A DNA stretch of 64,000 nt from Clostridiales bacterium (GTDB taxonomy: Bacteria > Bacillota > Clostridia > Lachnospirales > Lachnospiraceae). The position numbers were made by a program, and so were the translations under genes. This document shows positions 43,375-52,356 of the stretch, one piece after another. Each line of letters begins with the position of its first letter. Within the stretch, counting starts at the first letter, position 1. Under the pieces are notes generated by a model that ran no database searches, was not told the DNA's origin, and was given only the letters and a program-made list of their open reading frames with translations. Location of the stretch: NCBI GenBank assembly GCA_020860715.1, contig JAJBTU010000013.1, positions 1-64,000 on the forward strand. Direction: 5' to 3'.

Positions 43375-44907
43375 CTACTCGGCTGCCGCAATATCCGTCC
43401 CCGCGTCAATCCCGTAGAAATCGAACGGGCTCGTCTCCGCGAATCCGCTCACGCCGCTTCGCATCACGGTTGTCTTGTTAAACAGCCCGACATAGCCAAA
43501 GGCGTTGTCATCAATGGCAATCTGGACAATCTCATTCGCCAGCTTGGCACGGCGGTCCGTGTCCGTCTCATACTGAAGCTGGTTGATCAGGCTCTCGCAC
43601 TCTTCACTTGCAAAGCCGCCACAGTTTAAGACCGCGCCGTCGCGCAGGGTGGAATCGATAAAGTAATACGGATCGCCGGCTTTGTCTGAGATCATGCAGT
43701 ACAGTGCGATGTCAAAATCGCCGGTGGAAATATAGGTCGCGTCCGGATCTTCTTCCACGTAAAGTTCTACGTTCACGCCAATCGTTTTCAGCTGCTCCTG
43801 CATCAGAAGCGCCAGCGTATCCAGACTGCGGGAGGCGTAATAATACAGACGTAAGGTCAGCGTCTCGCCGTCTTTTTCGTAAAAGCCGTCTCCGTTTAAG
43901 GCATACCCGTCCGCTTCCAGCAGAGTTTTTGCCGCATCCGTATCCACGGCCGGTTTCGTTATCTGTCCATACGCGGTCGAGGAGGAAAACGGACCATCCG
44001 TCGCGCTGACCGTTCCGCCCAGATAGGAAACAATCGCCTCCGCGTCCACCGTCAGATTGATGGCTTCCCGCACACGGTCGTCCAGCGTGTTTTCATTCAG
44101 GATATAAAACTGCAGACGAGTCGCCGGAATCACCGTCAGCTGATACGTATCCGGATCCATCGAATAAATTTCCACCGCGGCGGCTGTCACGCTCGTGTAG
44201 CAGTCCAGTTCGCCGGACTGCATCGCCGCCAGCTTTGTACTGTCGTCCTGCATATAGTAGAACACCGCGCCGTCCAGCTGTACCTCACCGTCCCAGTAGT
44301 TCTCATTTTTCGCCACGGTCACCGTACCCTCCGGCTCAAATGTATCCACCACAAACGGACCGGTGGCGATCGGCGCGTTGTCAAAATCCTCTGTATTATC
44401 CAGATCCAGAATGGCAAGCTCCGGACTTGCGAGGTCGTTCTGCATGGTTGGATAGACGGACGGCGTGGTGATCGTCAGCGTCTGTTCATCCACCGCTTCT
44501 ATCTCATACTCTGCCAGATAAGCGAAACGGGCGTTCACCTCAGCCGCACGCTGCAGATTGCGCACCGCCATCTCTGCTGTCACCGGCTCCCCGTTTGAAA
44601 ATGCCGCGCCCTCCGCAAGCGTGATCGTCCAGGTCAGGCCATCCTCGCTCAAAGAAGCGTCTGAGGCCAGCCACGGCTCCACCGACGAGTCGTCGCCCAT
44701 CTTAAACAGCGTTTCCGTGACTCCATAGAGGGAGGTCATCCATCCGTAGTATTCCTTATGCGCGTCCAGACTTGCATAGGAAAAATCTTCCGCCACATAC
44801 AGGATCTTCCCATCGGTCTCCGCCGCGGAAGCGCTAAGGCTGCCGCCGCCAAAAACAAACGGACACGTCATCATCACGGCAAGCACTGCAGACCATATTT
44901 TTTTCAT
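43375..44907 (-). CDS. ABC transporter substrate-binding protein (SBP family 5)
   Basis: A 510-aa extracellular binding protein of the peptide/nickel family. The signal peptide ends in SASA before AETDGK, and no lipobox cysteine is present. Most Gram-positive binding proteins are lipoproteins. Conserved parts include YGVTETLFKMGDDSSVEPWLA, a central WTITLAEGAAFSNGEPVTAE and RVREAINLTVD. The YGWMTSLYG opening is reminiscent of NikA/CntA-like metal-chelate binders, and the operon's methyltransferase fits that idea, but the ligand is unknown. Confidence 0.88.
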   Translation of the reverse strand: MKKIWSAVLAVMMTCPFVFGGGSLSASAAETDGKILYVAEDFSYASLDAHKEYYGWMTSLYGVTETLFKMGDDSSVEPWLASDASLSEDGLTWTITLAEGAAFSNGEPVTAEMAVRNLQRAAEVNARFAYLAEYEIEAVDEQTLTITTPSVYPTMQNDLASPELAILDLDNTEDFDNAPIATGPFVVDTFEPEGTVTVAKNENYWDGEVQLDGAVFYYMQDDSTKLAAMQSGELDCYTSVTAAAVEIYSMDPDTYQLTVIPATRLQFYILNENTLDDRVREAINLTVDAEAIVSYLGGTVSATDGPFSSSTAYGQITKPAVDTDAAKTLLEADGYALNGDGFYEKDGETLTLRLYYYASRSLDTLALLMQEQLKTIGVNVELYVEEDPDATYISTGDFDIALYCMISDKAGDPYYFIDSTLRDGAVLNCGGFASEECESLINQLQYETDTDRRAKLANEIVQIAIDDNAFGYVGLFNKTTVMRSGVSGFAETSPFDFYGIDAGTDIAAAE

Positions 44908-44985
44908 CAAAGCGTTCCTCCCGGTTGTACATTTTCATAACTGCCCTGGTAATCCATTCCCTTGCGGCTTCACAGCCGCAGTTTT

Positions 44986-45768
44986 TCATTTCACGCCCCG
45001 CAGCATAAACATCGGGCGGGAGGCAAAATTCACCTTCTCCTCCTCATCCCAGACCCGGTCCCCGATCTGCTCGTCCGTATAGATCAGCCTGAATCCGGCG
45101 CGGCGCATCAGCTCAATATCCGTCTGCGGCCTTTTGCAGCGGCTTAAGATCAGATTGCGGGAGATGGCTTCCATCTTATCACTCTCCGAATACTCCTCGT
45201 AATCCTTAATCTGCGCATCCTTTACCCGTTTCCGGTCTTCCTCAAAGGACTGTGCCTTTTCGTCGTCAAAAAGGTAGCTGTACCAGCCCGCGTCAAAGTT
45301 CAGCAGAACGCCGCCCTTTTTCAGCACCCGGTGCCACTCCCGGTACGCATCCGCCGGATGCTCCAGATTCCATGTCAGGTTTCTGGTGACGATCGCGTCA
45401 AAACCGGCATTATCAAAGTCCAGATTCTGCGCATCCATCTGCAAAAAGGTAATCTTCTCTGCCAGTGGCCCTGCGTTCTTTTTCGCTTCCTCCAGCATAT
45501 TCGGGGTATAGTCCACGGCCGTCACCTGATACCCCCGTTTCGTCAGACCAATCGCAAAAAACCCTGGACCTGTCCCGATATCCAGCACCTTTTTCCCCGG
45601 AATCCCCTTTAAATACTGCTCCAGCACGTCCATCCATGCCCGCTCATTTTCATGTTCCATCTCAAAGCGCACGTTCTCCGAATAGCTCTCGGCACGCTTA
45701 TTCCAGTACGCCTCGATCTCCTGCAGCATGCTAATGTTTTCATTTTCATTGAGTAGTGTCGCTCCCAT
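44986..45768 (-). CDS. Class I SAM-dependent methyltransferase
   Basis: About 260 aa. The SAM-binding glycine motif is VLDIGTGPGFFAIGL near residue 55, with VDYTPNMLEEAKK, QMDAQNLDFDNAGFDAIVTRN and HRVLKKGGVLLNFD after it. It is the first gene of the ABC transporter operon, a combination found with nickel/peptide transporters in Clostridia. It may modify a metallophore or protect the cell from an imported compound; both are guesses. The start at 45768 follows GGAGAAAG. An in-frame upstream extension to 45858 lies in the leader. Confidence 0.86.
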   Translation of the reverse strand: MGATLLNENENISMLQEIEAYWNKRAESYSENVRFEMEHENERAWMDVLEQYLKGIPGKKVLDIGTGPGFFAIGLTKRGYQVTAVDYTPNMLEEAKKNAGPLAEKITFLQMDAQNLDFDNAGFDAIVTRNLTWNLEHPADAYREWHRVLKKGGVLLNFDAGWYSYLFDDEKAQSFEEDRKRVKDAQIKDYEEYSESDKMEAISRNLILSRCKRPQTDIELMRRAGFRLIYTDEQIGDRVWDEEEKVNFASRPMFMLRGVK

Positions 45769-45910
45769 AGAATCTTTCTCCGTTTTCTGTCTGTATTTAC
45801 GACTTACGTCGTTTACTATAGCTTTACACAAATATCGTTTCGGGCGCCAAAACATCAAAAACGATATCGTATCGCTCTCTACTTCGTTTATTTTTTATCA
45901 AGCAAAAGGA

Positions 45911-45939
45911 GTATAAACGGAATCTTCAGGCCGCGCAAG
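45911..45939 (-). promoter_or_regulatory. Promoter of the methyltransferase-ABC transporter operon
   Basis: TTGCGC, a 17-base spacer and TATACT on the minus strand, about 140 bases before the methyltransferase. The leader holds GATACGATATCG and further copies of TCGTTTA. Confidence 0.5.
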
Positions 45940-46066
45940 CCCCGTGGGGGGATAAAAAATAAAAAAATACCGCCCTGAATGTGAGCGATATCTTTTAAAG
46001 CGTTCTATGTAAAAAAATGTGAAATCTGCGTAAATTTTTATGACAGCAAAATTTTATGATAGTAAA

Positions 46067-46095
46067 TCGTTTATATTGTGGTATACTATAAACGA
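46067..46095. promoter_or_regulatory. Candidate operator palindrome and TCGTTTA repeats
   Basis: TCGTTTATA (46067-46075) and TATAAACGA (46087-46095) form a perfect 9-base inverted repeat with an 11-base centre. Two more TCGTTTA copies occur at 45809 and 45884. All are in the 370-base gap between the methyltransferase and kinase genes. A metal or stress repressor site is a reasonable guess. Confidence 0.4.
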
Positions 46096-46136
46096 ATCAG
46101 ACAGGGAGATAATCAAATCCCCCTGCCTGATTTTTT
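46095..46136. terminator. Terminator hairpin after the kinase gene
   Basis: The stem AATCAG-A-CAGGG / CCCTG-C-CTGATT (46095-46108 and 46119-46132) pairs at 12 of 14 positions with two G-U possibilities. It is followed on the plus strand by TTTTTT. It begins next to the stop of the minus-strand kinase gene and probably ends the adhE transcript. Confidence 0.6.
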
Positions 46137-46137
46137 C

Positions 46138-46896
46138 TCATTGGAAATCAATGATTTCTGTCCACCTGCGAAGGAACGCTTCCTCCTCCGGAATCCCCTT
46201 GGTCATCTGCGCCGCTGCTGCGATCGGAAGCCATTTCTGCACATACTGCTTCGCGGTGTCGCTCTTCCTGCAGAAAATATCCAGATACAGATCTGCTTTC
46301 TTCTGATTCTTCAGCGCGAACTCCAGATATGTAATCGCAGCGTCCCCGCTGGCGTTCCCCTGTGTCGCGTGCGCCCAGTCCACAATGGCCATGGTGCCGT
46401 CCTCTTTCACAATGACATTGCTCGGATTGAAGTCGCCGTGACACAGCTTCGTGTGGCTCGGCAGGGACTGCAGGCGGGTGTTCAGTTCATAGCGTGTGGT
46501 AGCATCAAGTTTCTCTTTCAGGCTGTCAATCTTGCGGGCGAATTTATCCTTCTGCAGCGTCAGCCGCGGCGCGGTCTTTGCGTGCATGGAAAGCTGCGCG
46601 TCCACGAACTGCTCCATATAAGTCTCGATATTCAGCGGATCGTTTTCCATCTTCTGCTCCAGCGTCTCCCCGGCTACATACTGAATCGAGAGCGCCCACT
46701 CGCCGTCGATCTGCGTCACCTCCAGCACCGGCGGGATGGAAAGCCCACTCTCCTCCACACGCGCGGTGCAGAGCGCTTCATTAAATACGTTTGCTTTGCC
46801 GTGCTCTACCGTAAACACCTTGACAATACGGTCGCCGTCCTGATAGACCACCTTGTAGGGACGGGTCGCCAGTACTTTTTTATCCTTTAAATTCAT
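46138..46896 (-). CDS. APH-family phosphotransferase (choline/aminoglycoside kinase-like)
   Basis: A 252-aa kinase-fold protein. The catalytic loop LCHGDFNPSNVIV and the metal-binding IVDWAHAT near residue 175 are clear Brenner-type motifs. The N-terminal lobe begins VLATRPYKVVYQDGDRIVKVF, with the ATP-binding lysine. Family members phosphorylate small alcohols or amines such as choline, homoserine or aminoglycosides. It is 3 bases behind adhE and must be co-transcribed. A resistance role is not supported by anything here. Confidence 0.83.
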   Translation of the reverse strand: MNLKDKKVLATRPYKVVYQDGDRIVKVFTVEHGKANVFNEALCTARVEESGLSIPPVLEVTQIDGEWALSIQYVAGETLEQKMENDPLNIETYMEQFVDAQLSMHAKTAPRLTLQKDKFARKIDSLKEKLDATTRYELNTRLQSLPSHTKLCHGDFNPSNVIVKEDGTMAIVDWAHATQGNASGDAAITYLEFALKNQKKADLYLDIFCRKSDTAKQYVQKWLPIAAAAQMTKGIPEEEAFLRRWTEIIDFQ

Positions 46897-46899
46897 GGT

Positions 46900-49524
46900 T
46901 TAGGCCTCCTTATAATCCTTTCCGTAATACGCCTTCAGATAAATTTCCTTCAGCTCGCTCATCAGCGGGTAGCGCGGGTTCGCGCCGGTACACTGGTCGT
47001 TGAAAGCCTGCTCGGTCATCTCATCCAGTGTATCCAGGAAATACTGCTCATCCACACCGTAATCACGGATGGTCGGTTTGATCTCGATCGTGCGCTTCAG
47101 ATCTTCCAGCTTGTCAATCAGCTTATCCAGCACCTCCTGATCGGTCTCGCCGGTCAGGCCGACCGAGCGGCCGATCTCCGCGTAGCGCGCAAGGGTGTGC
47201 GGATACTGATACTGCGGGAAGGTCCCCATCTTGGCCGGAACCTCCGCGCTGTTGTAGCGCATCACATCCGTCAGCACCAGCGCGTTGGCAATGCCGTGCG
47301 GAATGTGGTGGAACGCGCCCAGCTTGTGCGCCAGAGAGTGGTTCACGCCGAGGAACGCATTGGCAAACGCCATACCTGCCATACAGGAAGCGTTGGCCAT
47401 ATGATCTCTCGCCTCGATGTCGTTGCCGTCTTTGTAGGCTCTCGGCAGATATTCAAATACCAGCTTGATCGCGCGCAGCGCCAGACTGTCTGTGAAGTCC
47501 GAAGCCATCACGGATACATACGCCTCAATGGCGTGCGTCATCACGTCAATACCGGACGCGCAGGTCAGACCCTTCGGCGCGCTGATCATATTGTCGGTAT
47601 CCACGATTGCCATATCCGGCATCAGCTCGTAGTCCGCCAGCGGCCATTTGATGCCGGTCTCTTTATCCGTGATGATCGCGAACGGCGTCACCTCAGAGCC
47701 GGTACCGGAGGAAGTCGGAATCGCTACAAAATAGGCTTTCTTCCCCATCTTCGGGAAGGTATAAATTCTCTTGCGGATATCCATGAAGTCCATCGACATG
47801 TCTTCAAAATCCGCGTCCGGATTCTCATAGAGCACCCACATGATCTTGCCCGCGTCCATCGCGGAGCCGCCGCCCAGCGCGATTACGACATCCGGCTCAA
47901 ACGCGGTCATGGCCGCCGCTCCGGCTTTTGCGGACGCAAGCGACGGATCCGGCTCCACATCGGAGAAGCAGGTGTGGACAATGCCCATCTCGTCAAGTTT
48001 CTGTTCAATCGGTCTGGTATTCCCATTCTTATAAAGGAAGGAGTCTGTCACGATAAACGCGCGCTTCTTGCCCATCACCGTGCCCAGCTCATCTAAGGCC
48101 ACCGGCATGCAGCCCCTCTTAAAGTAAACCTTTTCCGGAGTCCTCATCCACAGCATATTCTCTCTCCTTTCGGCAACGGTCTTAATGTTGATCAAATGCT
48201 TCACTCCCACGTTCTCAGAGACCGAATTGCCGCCCCAGGAACCGCAGCCCAGCGTCAGGGAAGGAGTCAGCTTGAAGTTGTACAAATCACCAATACCGCC
48301 CTGAGAAGAAGGTGTGTTGATCAGGATACGGCAGGTCTTCATCGCCGCCGCGTGCTTTGCCATCTTCTCCGTCTCGTTCGTATTAATATAGAGGGAGGAA
48401 GTGTGACCGAAACCGCCGTCCGCGACCAGACGCTCCGCTTTCGCAAGCGCTTCGTCGAAGGTCGCCGCTTTGTACATCGCCAGCACCGGAGACAGCTTCT
48501 CGTGCGCGAACTCCTCGCTGATATCCACAGACTCTACCTCGCCGATCAGGATCTTCGTCCAGGCCGGAACCTCCACGCCCGCCATCTTCGCGATGGTATA
48601 AGCGCTCTGGCCGACAATTTTTGAATTCAGCGCGCCGTTGATGAGGATCGTCTTGCGCACCTTATCCAGCTCATCACCCTGCAGGAAATAGCAGCCGCGG
48701 TACTGGAACTCCTCCTTTACCTGCTGATATACGCCCTCCAGCACCGTCACCGACTGCTCAGATGCGCAGATCATACCGTTATCAAATGTCTTGGAATGGA
48801 TGATGGAGTTCACTGCCAGCCGCACATCCGCCGTGTCGTCAATGATGACCGGCGTATTACCCGCACCCACGCCGAGAGCCGGCTTGCCGGACGAATAAGC
48901 TGCTTTCACCATGCCCGGGCCGCCGGTCGCCAGGATGATATCCGCATCCCGCATGACCATATTCGTCAGCTCCAGACTCGGAATATCGATCCAGCCGATA
49001 ATGCCCTCCGGAGCGCCCGCCTTCACCGCGGCCTCCAGTACGACCCTCGCCGCCTCAATCGTGCTCTTCTTCGCACGCGGATGCGGACTGATGATAATCG
49101 CGTTTCTCGTCTTCAGCGAGATCAGGGTCTTAAAAATCGCCGTCGACGTCGGATTCGTCGTCGGGATAACCGCCGCGATCAGACCGATCGGCTCCGCGAT
49201 CTTCTTGATGCCGTAGGTCTTATCCTCCTCGATCACGCCGCAGGTCTTTGTATTTTTATATGCATTGTAAATATATTCCGACGCGTAATGATTCTTGATG
49301 ACCTTGTCCTCGACCACGCCCATACCGGTCTCCTCCACCGCCATCTTCGCCAGCGGAATACGCGCCTTATCCGCGGCGGTAGCTGCAGCTTTGAAGATTT
49401 TGTCGACCTGCTCCTGCGTGTACGTCGCAAAAATCTTCTGCGCCTCCTTCATGGCAGCCATTTTCGCTTCCAGCGCTTCCGCCGTATCGATGATGTCCGG
49501 GATGTTGCTTTCTGTGTTCGCCAT
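46900..49524 (-). CDS. adhE: Bifunctional acetaldehyde-CoA/alcohol dehydrogenase
   Basis: A fusion of 874 aa. The N-terminal CoA-acylating aldehyde dehydrogenase (to about residue 440) has the active cysteine in NGMICASEQSV. The C-terminal iron alcohol dehydrogenase holds GGGSAMDAGK and the metal site around LAHKLGAFHHIPHG. It reduces acetyl-CoA to ethanol and regenerates NAD+ in fermentation, and the protein forms spirosomes. Length is typical. It has its own promoter with a possible catabolite-control site. Confidence 0.97.
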   Translation of the reverse strand: MANTESNIPDIIDTAEALEAKMAAMKEAQKIFATYTQEQVDKIFKAAATAADKARIPLAKMAVEETGMGVVEDKVIKNHYASEYIYNAYKNTKTCGVIEEDKTYGIKKIAEPIGLIAAVIPTTNPTSTAIFKTLISLKTRNAIIISPHPRAKKSTIEAARVVLEAAVKAGAPEGIIGWIDIPSLELTNMVMRDADIILATGGPGMVKAAYSSGKPALGVGAGNTPVIIDDTADVRLAVNSIIHSKTFDNGMICASEQSVTVLEGVYQQVKEEFQYRGCYFLQGDELDKVRKTILINGALNSKIVGQSAYTIAKMAGVEVPAWTKILIGEVESVDISEEFAHEKLSPVLAMYKAATFDEALAKAERLVADGGFGHTSSLYINTNETEKMAKHAAAMKTCRILINTPSSQGGIGDLYNFKLTPSLTLGCGSWGGNSVSENVGVKHLINIKTVAERRENMLWMRTPEKVYFKRGCMPVALDELGTVMGKKRAFIVTDSFLYKNGNTRPIEQKLDEMGIVHTCFSDVEPDPSLASAKAGAAAMTAFEPDVVIALGGGSAMDAGKIMWVLYENPDADFEDMSMDFMDIRKRIYTFPKMGKKAYFVAIPTSSGTGSEVTPFAIITDKETGIKWPLADYELMPDMAIVDTDNMISAPKGLTCASGIDVMTHAIEAYVSVMASDFTDSLALRAIKLVFEYLPRAYKDGNDIEARDHMANASCMAGMAFANAFLGVNHSLAHKLGAFHHIPHGIANALVLTDVMRYNSAEVPAKMGTFPQYQYPHTLARYAEIGRSVGLTGETDQEVLDKLIDKLEDLKRTIEIKPTIRDYGVDEQYFLDTLDEMTEQAFNDQCTGANPRYPLMSELKEIYLKAYYGKDYKEA

Positions 49525-49629
49525 TTGGAATCCTCCTGTTGTTCAGATATTAAAATTTGATAAAGAATGAAAACGCCGTGTAAAATATTGGTAAAAAATT
49601 AACGTTAAATATTTATCAATCTTAAAGCC

Positions 49630-49658
49630 ATTATATTGCACTCGCTTTCATTCGTCAA
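49630..49658 (-). promoter_or_regulatory. Promoter of adhE with cre-like spacer
   Basis: TTGACG, a 17-base spacer and TATAAT on the minus strand lie about 105 bases before adhE. The spacer includes TGAAAGCG, the conserved half of a CcpA cre site, with partial agreement after it. A TTAACGTTAA palindrome lies between promoter and gene. Confidence 0.7.
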
Positions 49659-49804
49659 GATTGAATATCTCATAAATAATTCCGGGAAATCGCCCGGTTT
49701 TGGGCAGAATTGACCATAAAACAACAGCAGGAACCAAAAAGCGGAGGAATCAGCTTTTCTGCTCCGATCATGTCCGCGAAAAATTTTCAAAAAATAATAA
49801 TGCA

Positions 49805-49834
49805 TTGCATATATCCCGCCAAAAGGGTCATACT
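49805..49834 (+). promoter_or_regulatory. Promoter of a candidate structured RNA
   Basis: TTGCAT, an 18-base spacer and CATACT, followed by the structured region that starts near 49841. Confidence 0.45.
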
Positions 49835-49840
49835 AGGATT

Positions 49841-50018
49841 AGTCTCACAGAAACACCTCCGGATCCCCCTCCGGAGATTGACCTGCATCGCACTTTGATG
49901 CAGGATGTGGCTCACAACTGTGAAACTGCGAAAGCCTGTACGAAAGATAAAAATTAATACTTATCCTCCCCTTTGACCCGCAGATTGGCCAAAAAACGGC
50001 TGATCTGCGGGCTTTTCT
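49841..50018 (+). ncRNA. Candidate structured RNA or riboswitch-like leader with terminator
   Basis: A closing helix TCACAG/CTGTGA (49845-49850 and 49918-49923) encloses two perfect hairpins: CTCCGGA/TCCGGAG (49857-49863, 49870-49876) and CCTGCATC/GATGCAGG (49882-49889, 49897-49904). About 50 bases later a strong terminator follows: CCCGCAGAT/ATCTGCGGG with an inner GGCC/GGC helix (49977-50011), then CTTTTCT. No ORF of sense lies here. The layout, a branched domain followed by a terminator upstream of a membrane-protein gene, fits either a riboswitch for that gene or a free-standing small RNA. The family is not recognised. Confidence 0.5.
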
Positions 50019-50169
50019 GTCACGGTGCTGTTTTTCGGATGCTGCGGCATAAGGAATTCCGCTTGCTAAAAATGCCGGACAATGTTATGCTAGGCAGGGG
50101 CAGTAAAGGCCCTCTTTCTTCGGCTGTTTGTATGGCAGCGAAACAATACCATATAGAGGTAATCTACGA

Positions 50170-52356
50170 ATGATCGGAATACTCTGTTTGCCTGTGCTGC
50201 TGACGCTTACAGCCATAGAGGGAAACCATTTTAAAAAATACAGGAAGATAAAAAATGGTATCTGCCTATATACCATCCTCTTTTTATTATTGGTCATAAT
50301 CGGTTATTTGCCGCTATGGAAAAATGGTTTGTCTGTCATCTGGAATGTTGACGGAATCGGACAGTATTACCCGTCCTTCTTGTATATCGGACAGTATTTG
50401 CGGAACTTCCTGAGCGGACTGATGCACGGAAAGCTGATACTGCCGGTTTGGGACCTGTCTATCGGGATGGGCGAAGATATCACAGGAGTCTTAAATTATT
50501 ATGGCTTCGGTGACCCGATCAATTTGCTTTCCGTTTTTGCTGTAAGTAAGAATGGAGCATATATTTTTACGATTTGTTTCTTCCTGCGTCTGTGGCTTGC
50601 AGGGTACACATTCCAATTATATTGTCAGGAAATCCATATCAGCCGGACGGCAGCTGTCCTGTCGTCATTTTGTTATGCCTTTTGCGGGTTCGCCGTCTAT
50701 GGCGGAGGGCGCTATATAGAATGGCTGTCTGTTTTAATTTATTTTCCGTTACTACTCTCAGGCGCTGAAAAAATCATAAAGGGGGAGAAACGGTCCGCCC
50801 GGGTATTGATCCTGGCGACGGCGTATGGAGCGCTCTGCGGATTTTATTTTCTGTACATGTCCTGCCTGTGCCTGGGTGTCTATTGCTGTGTACGGCTGAC
50901 CGCAGTCAATGGGCTGCGTTCCGTCAAAAAAAATCTGCAAAAATGTGTCTGTTTACTGTGGAATTTTTTTCTTGGACTGTTTTTGGCGGCTCCCGTATTT
51001 CTTCCGGCGGTTTCCGCATATTTCAACAGCGAACGCAGCACACAGGGCAGTTCCGTTATGGACATTCTTTTTCATGCAGAAAACTATATCCCCTGCCTGA
51101 ATACGTCTTTGATTTCCGTGATCTTTCAATTTTTCCATGATCAGAAACAAAACTTATCCGGAATTTTATTATTGGAGCTCATTGCTCTGGCGCTGCTTTT
51201 TCTGATTCACAGCCGAAAAGCACTGCAATTGAAAATTGCGGTGCTGATCGCGCTGGCAGCACTTCACCTCCCCATTACAGGCTGGCTGTTCAATGGTTTC
51301 GGAGAAACAAACGACAGATGGTGTTTCTGTATCCACTTTCTGGCAGCCGTTATTTTGTCTTATGTTTTGACCATCCTGTCCGATACGGAGATTAAGATCA
51401 CAAAAAAAGATGTAAACTATATCGGCAGAAAGACAATGACGATTGTTTTGTACGCCTTTACGGCATGCAACATCATTGTCAACCTCTGGCTTTTATATTC
51501 CGGCCGAAGTTATTCTTCCAACTGGAAAAGCGAAATGATCGCCTGTGAAGCTGCTGAAAATTATACCAGTTCTCCGGTAAACTGTTCCGATATCATAACG
51601 GAAGATGATTCGTTGTTTCGAATTTCCAACGACTCGCTGACAAATATCAATGGCCGTCCTGAAACAGTCGCCATGATAAATGATTATTACGGCACAACCT
51701 GGTGGTTCAGCATTATCAATTCTAACACACAGGCATATGCGGATATGGTCGCCCAAAAAAGTCTGAACTGGCGTTCCTACGGATTTTACAACAATCTGAT
51801 CTATGAAGCATTTGCCGGCGTAAAGTATTATCTTTCCAATAATACAGAGACTGTAAGTGATGAATATGTATTCCTTGAAGAGATCGAATTCAACGGGGAT
51901 ACCTGGTCTGTTTATGAGAACCCCTATTACTTTGGTATGGCTTATACCCGAAATGAAAAAGAAGCGGAAGCGATATTCCGTGAAGAAGAAACCTATGAGG
52001 ATTATTACAGGGAATTATATGCTCTTTATATTGATGGGCAGGAAAACATAGATGTCTCCTATTCCAGATCAGAGAATACGTTTTCCTGTACCGTGGCCTC
52101 AGAAGAGGATGACGAACTGGTATTGTTCATTCCCTACAGTAAAAACTGGAAAGCATATGTTGATGATAAGGAAGTGGAAACAGAAAAGACAGACATGATG
52201 TATATTTCTGTTTCATTAGAAGAAGGAGAACATTCCATAGTGCTAAAATATGACCCCACAGAAATGAAGATCGGATTCCTCCTTTTCCTTCTTGGAATCG
52301 TCCTGTGCTTTATACAGACAAAAAACGGGCTTCATAAATCTCGTTCAGCCAGGTGA
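50170..52356 (+). CDS. YfhO-family membrane protein (GT-C-like)
   Basis: About 728 aa. Around 10-12 membrane helices fill residues 1-450, followed by an extracellular C-terminal domain and a final membrane helix. Characteristic parts are GYLPLWKNGLSVIWNVDGIGQYYPSFLYIGQYL near the start and GMGEDITGVLNYYGFGDP. YfhO proteins are undecaprenyl-phosphate-sugar-dependent transferases that decorate teichoic acids or other wall polymers. The ATG at 50170 has AGAGG upstream, while an upstream ATG at 50128 also stays in frame. The C-terminus overlaps the convergent neighbour by 47 bases. Confidence 0.85.
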   Translation: MIGILCLPVLLTLTAIEGNHFKKYRKIKNGICLYTILFLLLVIIGYLPLWKNGLSVIWNVDGIGQYYPSFLYIGQYLRNFLSGLMHGKLILPVWDLSIGMGEDITGVLNYYGFGDPINLLSVFAVSKNGAYIFTICFFLRLWLAGYTFQLYCQEIHISRTAAVLSSFCYAFCGFAVYGGGRYIEWLSVLIYFPLLLSGAEKIIKGEKRSARVLILATAYGALCGFYFLYMSCLCLGVYCCVRLTAVNGLRSVKKNLQKCVCLLWNFFLGLFLAAPVFLPAVSAYFNSERSTQGSSVMDILFHAENYIPCLNTSLISVIFQFFHDQKQNLSGILLLELIALALLFLIHSRKALQLKIAVLIALAALHLPITGWLFNGFGETNDRWCFCIHFLAAVILSYVLTILSDTEIKITKKDVNYIGRKTMTIVLYAFTACNIIVNLWLLYSGRSYSSNWKSEMIACEAAENYTSSPVNCSDIITEDDSLFRISNDSLTNINGRPETVAMINDYYGTTWWFSIINSNTQAYADMVAQKSLNWRSYGFYNNLIYEAFAGVKYYLSNNTETVSDEYVFLEEIEFNGDTWSVYENPYYFGMAYTRNEKEAEAIFREEETYEDYYRELYALYIDGQENIDVSYSRSENTFSCTVASEEDDELVLFIPYSKNWKAYVDDKEVETEKTDMMYISVSLEEGEHSIVLKYDPTEMKIGFLLFLLGIVLCFIQTKNGLHKSRSAR

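Noticed and set aside
46078-46890. 270-codon plus-strand frame opposite the kinase gene
   Set aside because: Antisense of a gene with clear Brenner motifs; it begins in a terminator hairpin.
46138-46896. Aminoglycoside resistance gene
   Set aside because: The kinase fold is shared with many metabolic kinases; co-transcription with adhE and lack of mobile-element marks do not support a resistance role.
47197-48096. 299-codon frame opposite adhE
   Set aside because: The product is rich in Arg and His as expected for a shadow of a GC-biased gene; adhE is certain.
49590-49625. Rex-type operator before adhE (TTAACGTTAA)
   Set aside because: The palindrome has no central spacer and lacks the TTGT/ACAA ends of known Rex sites, so the match is too weak to claim.
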